From: Malaya genurostris | Taxonomy: Eukaryota; Arthropoda; Insecta; Diptera; Culicidae | NCBI RefSeq assembly: GCF_030247185.1 | Contig: NC_080570.1 | Coordinates: 7,103,161-7,167,160, forward strand | Length of the DNA: 64,000 nucleotides | Direction of reading: 5' to 3' | In this document: positions 24,621-35,527 of the stretch, one piece after another | How the letters are laid out: each line of letters begins with the position of its first letter | Numbering within the stretch: the first letter of the stretch is position 1 | Notes under the pieces: generated by a model | What the model was told of the DNA's origin: nothing | What the model saw: only the letters and a program-made list of their open reading frames with translations | The model's database searches: none | Program-made: the position numbers and the translations under genes

Positions 24621-27128
24621 AACGTTTCGCGGCATTCGTCTCTCTTAAGATGCAGAGCCTAATTTTTTCTACTTAAATATTTCACTTAGCGTCAATAAGG
24701 CTGGGCTTGATGGTAATTTTTTGCAAAATTGCTTCCTGTGTCACTCCCTATGATGAGGCAAGCTTGTCTTGGAAGAGGCATGGCACAGTAATGCGTCCAA
24801 ATTATCGTATCAGAATTAGATGTTAGGGGAAGTTAATAATCCTGTTGATAACAACTTTAATAATATGAACCCTGCGCAATGAATCCCAACAAATGTCAGA
24901 CACTCGTTGATTCATTGATTCTCGATTGCACGCACTGAAATTAAATTCAATCAACAGAGAAAAAAACACCCAACAAATTGATTCGTGTACCGATAACACC
25001 GGGCTAAAGTAAACCATTAAACAAATGAGAAACCGCCCATTTCGGACCTTAATCATAGAATTGCAGATAAATGGTGATGTACAAAAAAGTCCCCCCACCG
25101 GCACACACCCGCATGTAGATTCAACGAGGCGATAACGCAATTGCATCGTCAAATAAATGAAAATTACATTGTCCTGGTTTACCTTTTGTTGCTGCACTTC
25201 CACCGGTACAGAAAGACAAGTGGGAAATTCCACGTACCACCGTCGTTCGGTCTCCATCGGTTCCGATCGTATCCATCGGGAACAAAGTAATTTATTTAAT
25301 TAAAATTTTAGTGGAACAAATTGCAGCACTCCAATGGGCGTGCATCGGATTACAATCTCGTTTGAATAGGTAAAATTTATGTACATTTGATTACCCCCAT
25401 CACGTCGGAACATGGCCAGAGATCAGATCGGCCCCGCGACTGCATTGAATTGCAATCAAGCTGTTTTATCCGATGCTCTCGTTCAGTAGAAAAAAAAATA
25501 ATGTTAACATAGCTAATTGTTTACATTCGGGAAGGTGTGTAAAACATGGTGGCGAGATTGTCGTTCCAATTCTCATGAGTCACAGTCAGAAAAAAGAGAG
25601 CGTGGGAGAACTACCGGCACATAAATTGCCCTTATCCCAATGGGTTTGGCAACGGAATTGGATTTTTCAACAACATTCCTTCTTTGCGGATCTGCTGGAG
25701 ACAGGACCGCTACCGGAACCGGAGCTGTCTTCCTTTTGAAAAACGATCAACATTTGTGGTCGCAATTACCACAGCAGTGACTGAACTGGTTAGAAATCCT
25801 ACAAACACATTCGCAACCGAAAGAAGGTCATCCTTCTTCGGTGCACAATCCTGCTGACCGTTTGAATGGTTGGCGCGATGGGAAATAATTCGGTTCTTTT
25901 TATTACCCTTTCACAATGGCGGAAGAGAAGAAAAAAAAAGTTGAAGGAAAAAGGTTTCGGACAACGTGCAAGGAAAAAATGCGGCAGGAAATTTACTTTC
26001 ATGTTCCTCCCGGCCTTTCCTTCTCCAATTCCAGCGAGAATAGAGTAAATTCAAAATTTGACACGTTGTATAGTTTGCGAGCGGACCAATTCGCTGAAAC
26101 AGCCGAGAAGATTTACTATTTTAAGTGTTTTTTTCTCTCTCTTTCCAAGGTGGAAAGATGCTCAAGCGAATAAAAGTGGACTATAAATCGAACACACACC
26201 CCGTGCTTACGAAGCGATTAACCGATCGCGCCTATTGTCAACTGTTCCTCCATAAATTTCTTCCGCTAGTGTTTTTTTTGCTGTTCGGACGCGAAACTGT
26301 GCCACATGTTCCGAATGAAGTTGTTTCCGGCTCCTGTCTCTATAGGGATGACCGGATTCCATTTCAGAAATGATGGAATCTTCCGGTTTCGGAGTTTTTC
26401 GTTTTAACATTGGAACGAAGAAATCATTATTCCATCATTCACTGTAATCATGCAAAATTTATGAAAGACCAAGTTTCAATGTCCCGGCAAATATAAATTT
26501 ATTCCGGTTTTGAAATTACTGACCGAAAAACAGATTGAGAAATCGAATGAATTGAAAAACTCACAGAAAAGATGTTTTTTTGGAATGATTGTGGGGTGAA
26601 AATGGTAAACGCGTATGCACGAAATGCATTAGAAAGCAGGTTCGAATCCTACCTCGGTATGTATCGTTTAAAAAAAAAAATTTCAGTGAGTTTACATTCC
26701 TTTGACTTCTCCATCTGTTTTTTTTTCGCTCGGTCATTGCAAGCAGACTTTGAATCAAACAAATTAAAAGTTTCTAAATCGTTGAAGCAAAAGTTTGGTC
26801 GAAAAGGCAAGCGATTTGTGACTGTAGATACCACGTTTTTGTCAAATTAAGCTATGAACTTAAAACACTGAATTGTCCCTAATTTCGTCCAATTTTTTCA
26901 GTGAAAATAGAAAAAATACTGGAAAAGTAACTCGGGATACTTAACTTAAAACATGAAGTGGCGGAGAAGTGAATCGGCTGCGGAATTTAACCAAGATGTT
27001 CTAAAAAAACTGTTCATTTTATCGATAGAAAAACGTAAAAATACTAATGATTATTGGTAAAGTTAAAACACACATTTATTAGTAAAGCTTTGACACAAAG
27101 TATTCAGTGTTTTGTAAGTATCGTGATC
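24621..27128. other. Unannotated DNA
   Basis: Unique-looking. A minus-strand frame of 144 codons at 24823-25257 has no recognisable domain. A tRNA-like segment lies near 26585-26660. No transposon ends found. Confidence 0.4.
26585..26660 (+). other. tRNA-like segment, probably a relic or SINE head
   Basis: AGGTTCGAATCCTACC matches the RNA polymerase III B box and T-loop. TGGGGTGAAAATGGTAAAC about 50 nt upstream resembles an A box and D-loop. A possible anticodon arm carries GAA, but position 33 is not T and no acceptor stem pairs with CTCGGTA. It is not a functional tRNA as it stands. Confidence 0.3.
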
Positions 27129-27207
27129 GGCTTCGCAGTGTATGTCGAACTGCTTAGCTGTACTAGCAGTTCAATATAAACCGCTAATGCACTGAAAAGT
27201 AGAAGAC
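27129..27207. repeat. Small palindromic repeat (AGCAGTTCAA family)
   Basis: Contains the inverted words CGAACTGCT / AGCAGTTC and ends GAAGACGAAACG. A relative lies at 49113-49203, and half copies occur at 8140-8206 and 11800-11835. Confidence 0.5.
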
Positions 27208-27345
27208 GAAACGACTGATCAAATGTTTTATTTATTCAAAACTACGAGAGAAGGTTTTTTTTCGTAGAGTATAGCATTTTCAGTTCTATTTAAAGCGTTA
27301 AGGGGAAATTTACAATTTTAGGAAAACGGCCCTTGTTGAAACACG

Positions 27346-27761
27346 TTAAAGAAATTTTTTTCTTCGTCGTTCACTTGGAACATTGTTCTTCAAAATCTTA
27401 CGCTTTTTTCTAGAAGATTTCTGCAGTGAAAAAACTGCTTTGGTGTTTTTTATCAATGTTTGTTTTCCTTCGACTGTAAATAAAACGTAAGGCAGATCTA
27501 AAATTGCACTAAATGCACTTGAATATTGTGTCATACAATATTGAAATATGATATTTAGAGTGAGTTGCGTTGTAATAATAAAATTGAAAAAAATACTTGA
27601 CTAAATCTCCGCATTGTTACAATTTTCCTATAAAGTGAAACGTATTCATTACCTTCCAACGACAGTTGGGGAGCGGTTGGTTCACTAATCGCATCTTCAT
27701 CCATCTTTTCATCATTACTATTTGTGTTATCGTGAGTGTCGTTGGCAGTTTTCTGTTTCAT
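27346..27761 (-). CDS. Predicted small two-exon gene, lysine-rich protein
   Basis: Exon 1 is 27761-27653 and exon 2 is 27473-27346, joined across a 179-bp intron with GAAG|GTAATG donor and TTTATTTACAG acceptor. The phase matches (one base plus two), giving a 78-residue product. The N-terminal half is acidic and Asn/Asp-rich (DEKMDEDAISEP). The C-terminal half is basic, with KSSRKKRKILKNN and ERRRKKF, which could serve as nuclear or nucleolar targeting signals. An AATAAA signal lies about 110 bp past the stop (27231-27236, minus strand). I do not recognise the family. The gene sits between a palindromic repeat and a transposon relic, and is the only place in the window where start, splice sites, stop and polyadenylation signal agree. 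There could be a further upstream exon. Confidence 0.5.
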
Positions 27762-28179
27762 TATATGGTTGTGTTGGTATTTTGATCGTTCATAATCAAA
27801 TTCTAATGAGTTATTTGCATATCGGTTGCAGTAGACAGTTCAGTCGACAGTGACGGATTATTCTCAATTGAATTCGATTCTAAGAATAAAATCATTTATT
27901 ACTCTGTTACTTCAGTTTACCCCAACTTCTTCGACGGAATCGATTTCACTTCAAATAACAATCACTGAATTGTCAAGTTTTGATACACTAGAAATGGCTT
28001 CGTTTCACAGTTTTTATTTCTTTTGGATTCCAACAACAATTAAATTGCTCAAAAGCCCATCAACAAAGTCCCTGCATCTTTTTTCCTTGAATTTGACCAC
28101 TTTGTGGATAATTCGTAGGATTTCCCATCTCCTTTGTCGTCAATTGGAAATTGTTTTGTAGACATCATTCATAGTGGCA

Positions 28180-28445
28180 TGACGCAAAATCAGGTCAAAA
28201 CAACATTGGAGCTTCAAAGTTTTGAATAAGTCACATTCCTTCCGGCATATTTCGGTATTCATATTCGCGGTCGTGGAAAGGCTGCTTATTTTCAAACCTT
28301 TTCACAAATAATCCACTTTTCCGAATTTGGAACATTCGCCCTCGCTTACGTCTAAAAATATGCCACCGGGAGTGTCGTGTGACCAATTTGACGCGTAAGT
28401 TTCGTCATCCATGCTAACGCAAATGGCCCTTCTAGCTCGAAACGT
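28180..28445 (-). pseudogene. Tc1/mariner transposase relic
   Basis: The minus strand reads VSMDDETYASNW, later KFGKVDYL, a stop, then TANMNTEICRKECDLFKTL. These line up with MDDETYVKLDF, KFGKKAMVW and ASMNSEIYIKECLQKRL of the neighbouring ITmD37E element, so this is an older, heavily altered relative. Stops and loss of the later motifs show it is dead. Confidence 0.5.
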
Positions 28446-28446
28446 G

Positions 28447-29747
28447 AAGAGTGTCCCAGAAAGTATGGACGCACTTTGATTTCACTGTAAATCATTCACA
28501 AGTGTTATTCAAATTTTATTCGATATACTGATAATATTAAACTATAACAACAGAATATTATTCTCAACATTTGCTACTTAGCCATTGTAGACTAGCTGGC
28601 GCACCATCTTGCGAACGTTCCCCATTAAATTCCGTACAGACTTCTTGGCGACAAGTTTTGACACTTTTTTCCCATCTTTTTTCGAACTGTTGAATGGTTT
28701 CGGCTGCCGAGACATGCTTCCTAAGATGTGCCTTCGTTAATGCCCAAAACTCCTCAATTGGTCGAAGTTGTGGGCAATTTGGTGGATTCATGTCTTTTGG
28801 GACGAAAGTGACATTCTTGGTAGTATACCATTCTACCGTTGATTTCGAGTAGTGGCAAGAAGCAAGATCGGGCCAGAAGACAACAGGATCCTTGTGGCTT
28901 CGAATCATGGGTAGAAGTCGTTTTTGTAAACATTCCTTGATGTATATTTCGCTGTTCATTGAAGCAATGGTGATGAAGGGTTTCGAAATCTTACCGCAGC
29001 TACAAATGGCTTGCCAGACCATAGCTTTCTTACCAAATTTTGTGACTTCAATCGATGTCTCGGACTGGTTTAACACTTGCCCTTCTCGCACCGTATAATA
29101 TTGTGGTCCCGGCAAGGATTTGAAATCGAGTTTCACGTAGGTTTCGTCGTCCATGATTATGCAGTTCAAATTTCCAGCAAGAATCGTATTGTACAGCTTT
29201 CGAACCCTCGGCCTGATCGATTCTTCTTGTTTCGGACTACATGTTGGTTGTTTCTGCTTGTTATAGGTTCGAAGATTCAAACGTTCTTTAGCACGAAGAA
29301 CATTTGACTTCTAAGTGACCACTTTTTTGACCACATCCCGAACTGAAACCTCCTTCTTTTGCTCGCACGCCTTCAGTATACGTTTATCCAACCTAGGGTT
29401 AGCAGGACCTTTTTGTCGATCCGTTTTCGGTTTATCCTCAAAGGTGTTATCCTCACCGAACTTCCTGATTGCATTTCGTACGGCTTTTTCACTTACTCCT
29501 TCCATTTTTGCTATCTTTCTCAGTGACAGTCCGCGTTCTGTGCACTATTTGTACACAATTTTTCGACGTTGGTCTCCTGAAAGTCCACGCATTTCGAAAC
29601 AAACTAATGAATAAACGAACAAACAACTGCCCAAGTGGTTAGAGAAGAGTGTAAAAAACAGGACGCAGCCATAAAAATTGACAGATTCTGAACCATTGCG
29701 AAATGGCAGCGGTTTTTGGTTGCGTCCATACTTTCTGGGACAGTCTT
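28447..29747 (-). mobile_element. ITmD37E-type Tc1/mariner element, copy 1
   Basis: 1301 bp with inverted ends reading AAGA(G/C)TGTCCCAGAAAGTA then TGGACGCA. The right flank is TA (29748-29749). The left flank reads TG, probably a decayed TA. The transposase is on the minus strand. The group was first described in mosquitoes. Confidence 0.9.
28564..29592 (-). pseudogene. ITmD37E transposase broken by two stop codons
   Basis: One unshifted reading frame of 342 codons plus stop, from ATG at 29592, interrupted only at codons 16 and 94 (both TAG). The second stop is a single-base change, because copy 2 has a Ser codon there. A helix-turn-helix (LSLRKIAKMEGVSEKAV) comes first, then the linker GPANPRLDKRILKA. 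The catalytic motifs follow: MDDETYVK, WPDLASCHY and RPIEEFW, with 37 residues between the second Asp and the Glu. All three acidic residues are kept, so the element died recently by point mutation and could still be mobilised in trans through its ends. Confidence 0.9.
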
Positions 29748-29749
29748 TA

Positions 29750-32700
29750 CGCGCACAGTTTCCCATTACGACTTTTCTTGAGATCCGCCTGAATTTTGCT
29801 GTGTTTCAAACATTTTTTATTTACGGGAGGTCTTCAGCTAATACCGATCCCTAGCGAGCTGAACCATTCCTGTTGGGTAAATTTGTACTTTCTATTCGAC
29901 CACGACTGTGTACATCATTCAAATTATTTTGAATACCACCAAAACCGTAAACTTTTTCTGAAGGCCAGTAGCAAACCAAAATTATGCTATCAAAACAAAT
30001 CAGTCTCTTTTGCACAGAGCCTCAAAGGTGTACTCATAATCAATGATCCATTTCGTTACGTTTCTCAAATTGTCGCTTTCAACGGGAGTAGATCATGTAG
30101 CCGAAGGTCAAGGTCGTATCACCGAAACCCATTTCATCGAAAGTCAATGTATTGAGTGGATGCGAGATCTGAAGAATTAAAATTACGCAGTTGATAAATC
30201 GAATCAAATTTTAAAAATCAATCTATGATTCGGTGAAAAGACCCTTTTGATGAAACAGGCTTCGGTGAAATGGAACTAAATTTCCAAAATCTTTCTTTTG
30301 TTTACATTCCAACTCTTCTAATTCAACTTTTTCCCGTTTTCGTTCGATGAACACTTGACAAACACACATGTGAGTGATTTCGTCACCCACTTCACAAAAA
30401 GACGATGATGATTTAGACGGGAAAAAGTCTGGAATTCAACCTAAGTAGGCTACATTCTAGCTGCGAGTAAATACGAACGAACATTATGCAAGAAAATTAC
30501 AAATAGACTTGGCTTCCAGAAATAGAAAAAACTATGTGAACTAAATTCAGTGTATTTTTGTGTTATTTCAATACTGAAAATATTTCGGCCGTAGTGTAAA
30601 ACCTAAATACACTAAGGTCTTTCTTATGCGGTCTTTTTCATGCGGTCTTTTTATGCGGTTTTTTATGCGGTTTTTTCATGCGACTTTTTTATGCGAAGTT
30701 TCAGAGTTATGCGGTTCCCCTTCTGTGTTTTTTATGCGAAGTTTCAGAGGTAAAAATAAAAACAATAAAAATAAAAAAATAAAAACATGTAAAAATGAGA
30801 CTATGTGAATTTAAAAAAAAGACATTATCACGTTACTAAATTAATTAATAAGAGGTTTCATTTCAGGAATAACACTGACACTAACCGACAGAGAAACACT
30901 AAACAATTGTAAGGTGGAAGCTGAGAAGACTGAAACTGGTTGGAGATTCCCCAGAGATGGGGACAGGAAGTTACCGCTGAAATTGACGAGAAGAGTGTAC
31001 AAACGATGATGCGAGCAATTTCAGAAAATGCTCCTGATCGATCGTAAGCCGTAAATCGTACTGGTGTCTATTATTATCTGAATTTATTATTGGACAGTGG
31101 ATTACAACTGTATCGGATGAGATACGAAAGCTAACTGGAAGGAACTTTCAGTTTATTTCGAAAAAGTTCATTTTTGAAGGCTTTATTAATGCTGCTAAAT
31201 ATAAAATTAGCTTTTGTGGAGACATTGTTATCAAATCATTCAACTCCATACGAATGAACGCATTTAAGACTGATAGAATTTACATTAGTCTTCCGTTGGC
31301 TGTATGTCTCCACCATCGTGTCACAATATCAACGTCGCCAGTAAACGATAGATTTTATCATTCGGAAGCCATTGAAATCCCATTCCGCAATGGGCATCTC
31401 TACTCCGTCGTTCTGAATAGTGCTGATGGTAATCGTTACAGAAGAAAACATATGCAAAGTGAAATAAAACCTCCACGACGCGACATTAGCTGTAATGCTA
31501 CTAGCAACTAAACGATCGAAGATGTGCAAGAGCACACTCTATAGACAACCCTCATTCGCACACACAAACGTTTAGGTGTCTGTATGCACCGTTGGGAGTG
31601 CGTATAAAAGAGCTTTGGTGGGAATCCCAGTTTCAAGAAGTGATATTTATGAAAGCAATTTATTTTTATGATGCAGAGGACCTGCTCTTTTCCTAAGTGA
31701 CTATTTGCGGAAGATATCATTGAACGATTGAGTTGGTTAAAAAGGAAAAAAAAACCTTCATCCGTTTTTAGGTTCACAAACAGTAGAAAAAAATCTGAAC
31801 CGTTGTGCTGCAACATCAACTGATGATTTGACCATGATAATAAATTTTCTAGAAAATCTGCATTTAAATATTCCAATGTTTGCGGAATTAACTGAAACTG
31901 TCCGGAGCATCCAATTTGTACTACCCAGCTACCCAGCGATTTTCGAAAGTGTTTAGACTTGGAAAACGAAAAACCCTGGAAGAACCAAAATGAACCACTC
32001 CGACCGACACCCACAGTACCATGACAGTACCATGACTTTGCCAACTGCAGAAACATCACTGACTTTTCTCTCGTTCCGTCCGATGGTATGAAAAGTGGGC
32101 CCGGGATCGTTCAGAAGAGAAATGGTCGAATAGATTCATTCGAATGCGAAAACTTTAAGATGGAAAAGCATATTTTCACCTCCCCGTTCTGCACCGCCCT
32201 TGCTCTGTTCGGCTCTGCAGTGTCGTTCCCGGGTGATTGCCACTGCCGCCGCCGGCAAGCCGACCTTCGGTGGTGTGTAAAATGGATGCAATCAGAGCCA
32301 TTTCCAATGCTCGATTCTCCGCACGAGGAAAGGGATGAAATAAATACGAGGATGAAGCTGAATTTATACTGTTGATTTCCGCTTATGAATGTAAGCAAAT
32401 ATATTTCCGGTTTCCGGTAAGGTCTTGCTCGTTTTTCTTCTGTCCGAGGAGAGTTTTCTACCTTTGCAGCACCGGACCGCCGGGTGATCTATGGTCGTCC
32501 ATATGAAAACGCTTCGTTCGAGGCCGACGATTTATGGCTGACGGGCTCGGGTTTGGTTCGGTGCAGGTTACTAAACTGATTATTTTCAACAGTATACTTT
32601 CAAAAAGAAGGATTTCATAGAATCCGAGAAAACAGTGGCAGACAGCCAAAGTGAACACTGAAACTTTCCACTTTTTCACAATCGGACAGACGGAAGGCAC

Positions 32701-33190
32701 TGTCGGTTTGTGGTTGGCTAACAAACAACCACAAACCTCATTTAGATAGCTCGGTTCGGTTTCGTTGGTTCGGTGCCACAGATACTGAAACTTTGCATTT
32801 TACTCAAAAACTAGTCCCCGCTCAGAAAAGGGATCTAAAAACATGTTTACCCAATGTGTTCTGGTTAAAACAGGTTGGTCCACACGAGAATCCAAACATC
32901 ATCTGTTATCTGTGGTCGAACTATCTTGCAAGAACCTTCGGCAATTGTCAGTATTTATCTTTCAAAATAAATTTAAATAATTCTATGGCAAGACGCTCGT
33001 TCCAGCTTTCGGATTATGGTTCTACTGAGACACGTTACTCTTACATTGGACTTATCAAACTTTTTCTAATGTTGACACATGAAATTTCATCCGAGTTTTG
33101 ACTGAAATATGATGTCCGCAAGAGTGGGTCATTTCACCGGAATTCATTTTAAAAGCTAGATTTAATTTCCTAGCTCAAACTCAACTCAAA
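29750..33190. other. Unannotated DNA with a TATGCGG minisatellite
   Basis: No supported gene. A cluster of TTTTTATGCGGT words lies at 30625-30740. A minus-strand frame of 183 codons at 31508-32059 is the longest non-transposase frame in this stretch, but shows no known domain and carries Phe runs from poly-T/A. Confidence 0.4.
30625..30740. repeat. TTTTTATGCGG degenerate minisatellite
   Basis: Seven or so imperfect 12-18 bp units such as CTTTTTATGCGGTTTTTTA. Similar words occur at 12760-12850 and 13050. Confidence 0.7.
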
Positions 33191-33204
33191 CGCAAGATTT
33201 GTCA

Positions 33205-33368
33205 AGGCCTTTAAAATAGGCTTTCCGTTTTTGCAATGACCTCAGCATTCGACAAAAATTTCTTTCCCTGGAGAAACCTGTTCAGGTTTGAAAATAGATA
33301 ATAGTCGCTGGGGCCAGATCTGGAGAATACGGGGGATGGTGGACCAATTCGTACCCCAATCATTCATT
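33205..33368 (-). pseudogene. Mariner transposase C-terminal fragment
   Basis: The minus strand reads GYELVHHPPYSPDLAP, then after a frameshift SDYYLFSNLNRFLQGKKF and EVIAKTESLF. This spans the third catalytic Asp region and part of the C-terminus. Its sequence differs from the Himar1-like copies, so it comes from another mariner lineage. The ITmD37E copy at 33388 starts about 20 bp beyond it. Confidence 0.75.
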
Positions 33369-33387
33369 TTTTTTTTCATTCCATGTA

Positions 33388-34323
33388 AAGACTGTCTCAG
33401 AAAGTATAGACGCACTTTGATTTCGCTGTAAATAATTCACAAGTGTTAGATATTCAAATTTTATTCGATATACTGATAATATTAGACTACGACAACAGAA
33501 TATTATTCTCAACATTTGTTACTTAGCCATTGTAGGCTAGCTGGTGCACCTTCTTGCGATTTCCGTACAGACTTCTTCGCGACAAGTTTTGACACTTTTA
33601 TCCCATCTTTTTCGAACTGTTGAATGGTTTCGGCTGCCGAGACATGCTTCCTAAGATGTGCCTTCGTTAATGCCCAAAATTCCTCAATTGGTCAAAGTTC
33701 TGGGCAATTTGGTGGATTCATGTCTTTTGGGACGAAAGTGACATTTTTGGTAGTATACCATTCTACCGTTGATTTCGAGTAGTGGCAAGAAGCAAGATCT
33801 AGCCAGAAGACAACAGGATCCTTGTGGCTTCGAATCATGGGTAGAAGTCGTTTTAGTAAACATTCCTTGATGTATATTTCGCTGTTCATTGAAGCAGTGG
33901 TGATGAAGGGTTTCGAAATCTCACCGCAGCTACAAATTGCTTGCCAGACCATAGCTTTCTTACCAAATTTTGTGACTTCAATCGATGTCTCGGACTGGTT
34001 TAACACTTGCCCTTCTCGCACCATATAATATTGTGGTCCCGGCAAGGATTTGTATTCGAGTTTCACGTAGGTTTCGTCATTCATGATTATGCAGTTCAAA
34101 TTTCCAGCAAGAATCGCATTGTACAGCTTTCGAACCTTCGGCCTGATCGATGCTTCTTGTTTCGGACTACGTTTTGGTTGTTTCTGCTTCTTATAGGTTG
34201 GAAGATTCAAACGTTCTTTAGCACGAAGAACATTTGACTTCGAAGTGCCCACTTTGTTGGTCACATCCCGAACTGAAACCTCCTTCTTGTGCTCGAACGC
34301 CTTCAATATACGTTTATCCAACT
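33388..34323 (-). mobile_element. ITmD37E-type element, copy 2, truncated
   Basis: The end toward 33388 is kept (AAGACTGTCTCAGAAAGTAT, preceded by TA), but the transposase N-terminal side and its terminal repeat are replaced after about 34323 by mosquito-repeat sequence. The transposase retains MNDETYVKLEY and WLDLASCHY. A TGA replaces the Arg just before PIEEFW, and a deletion of about 15 bp follows. It is a dead partial copy, very similar to copy 1. Confidence 0.85.
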
Positions 34324-34329
34324 GAGGCA

Positions 34330-35527
34330 CAAATCTCCAAATGTCTAGGGGAACGTGCCATTTGAGCCAATTTGTTCTGAACCAGATTCGACATCTGGTT
34401 CCGGAATGACAGGCTGATAAGTACAAAAACCACAATTTCAAAACGATATTCCTATACATGGCGTTAAATATCGAACGAAATCCTTTCAAGTAGCCACATA
34501 ATTCTAAAGTTTCGCAGGACTGGTTAGTTGATGGCCAAACAATTTGCTTTCGGATATATCGGATCTCAGTTCCCGATTCCGGGAGTACCGGAAATAGTAG
34601 TATAAAACTCTCAAAACGGAACTTACTTATTTTCTCAGAAATGGCTTAACCGATTTTTACACTACTATATTTTTGCCTTTCTCTATAGAAAGGTATTAGA
34701 ATTGCTGGAAAAACCGACCTTCGAACGGAGCCTCGGAGACCCATAGTGTTACATACCATTCGACTCAGTTCGACGAGATCGAAAAATGTCTGTGTGTGTG
34801 TGCACTTTTCGAAGATATTTGAACGCGCTCAATTTTCTCAGAGATGGCTCAACCGATTTCAACAAACTTGGGCTTGTTTGAAAGCAACTGTCGGGCTATT
34901 GATCAAGTTCGAAGATCAAATGGCTGAGATTTTTTTTGATGCCGAAACTCTTAAAACTGCATGAAACATCGAAATTTAGTGTCATCTCAAAAAATTTTTT
35001 TTTGAAAAATAACTTTCTGGGACTTTTTTTTGATATTTGTTCTAAGTCCCAAAAAGTCGATTTTTTCAAAAAATTATTTTTTCGAGATGGCACTAAATTA
35101 CGACGTTTCATGCAATTCTAAGCCTTTTGGCATCAAAAATTTTTTTTCGATTTCGAAAATTTCATGTACTCCCTCCTATGGTGATTTTTCAAGATATATG
35201 AAAATTCCACTAAGTGGACTAAGAAGGCTTTTTTCGATTAGCATCACTGTTCTCATACAAATAGGCAATGCAAATGTCAAGCACTAGTTTGGAAAAATGA
35301 TGCTGACTGTGTGACATAAACACTGAAGCATGCTTTTGTGGACTACTTGAATCAATCTGAATCAATTGGTGTCGAAATCAGTATCCGAACATATTTAATA
35401 AAAGTAATAAAATATAATAAAAGTAATAAAAATATTAATAAAAATTAATAAAAGAAATATATTTTCATGAGACTGTTATGAAAGAAGAGAAAGGCATTAT
35501 CACACCACTAGGTGGATTAAGAAGGGG
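34330..35527. repeat. Mosquito GCCTTTCTC-family repeat, copy 4
   Basis: 34330-34675 holds CCGGAATGACAGG-type words of the family. From 34676, GCCTTTCTCTATAGAAAGGT opens a fuller copy that ends at GAGAAAGGCATTATCACACC and ACTAGGTGGATTAAGAAG near 35517. The inverted GCCTTTCTC / GAGAAAGGC edges suggest a TIR element. A large hairpin sits inside (34938-35134). Confidence 0.65.
34938..35134. repeat. Long imperfect hairpin inside the mosquito repeat
   Basis: Arms 34938-35025 and about 35046-35134 are inverse copies at roughly four fifths identity, from GATGCCGAAACTCTTAAAAC to CTTTTGGCATC, around a short loop. Poly-T/poly-A blocks account for part of the match, but the GCATGAAAC and ATTTAGTG blocks are not low complexity. 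Confidence 0.8.

Noticed and set aside
24823..25257. 144-codon minus-strand gene
   Set aside because: No recognisable domain, signal sequence or splice site; length is near what chance gives in 64 kb.
26585..26660. Functional tRNA-Phe
   Set aside because: Position 33 is not T, the acceptor stem does not pair and the D-arm does not fit.
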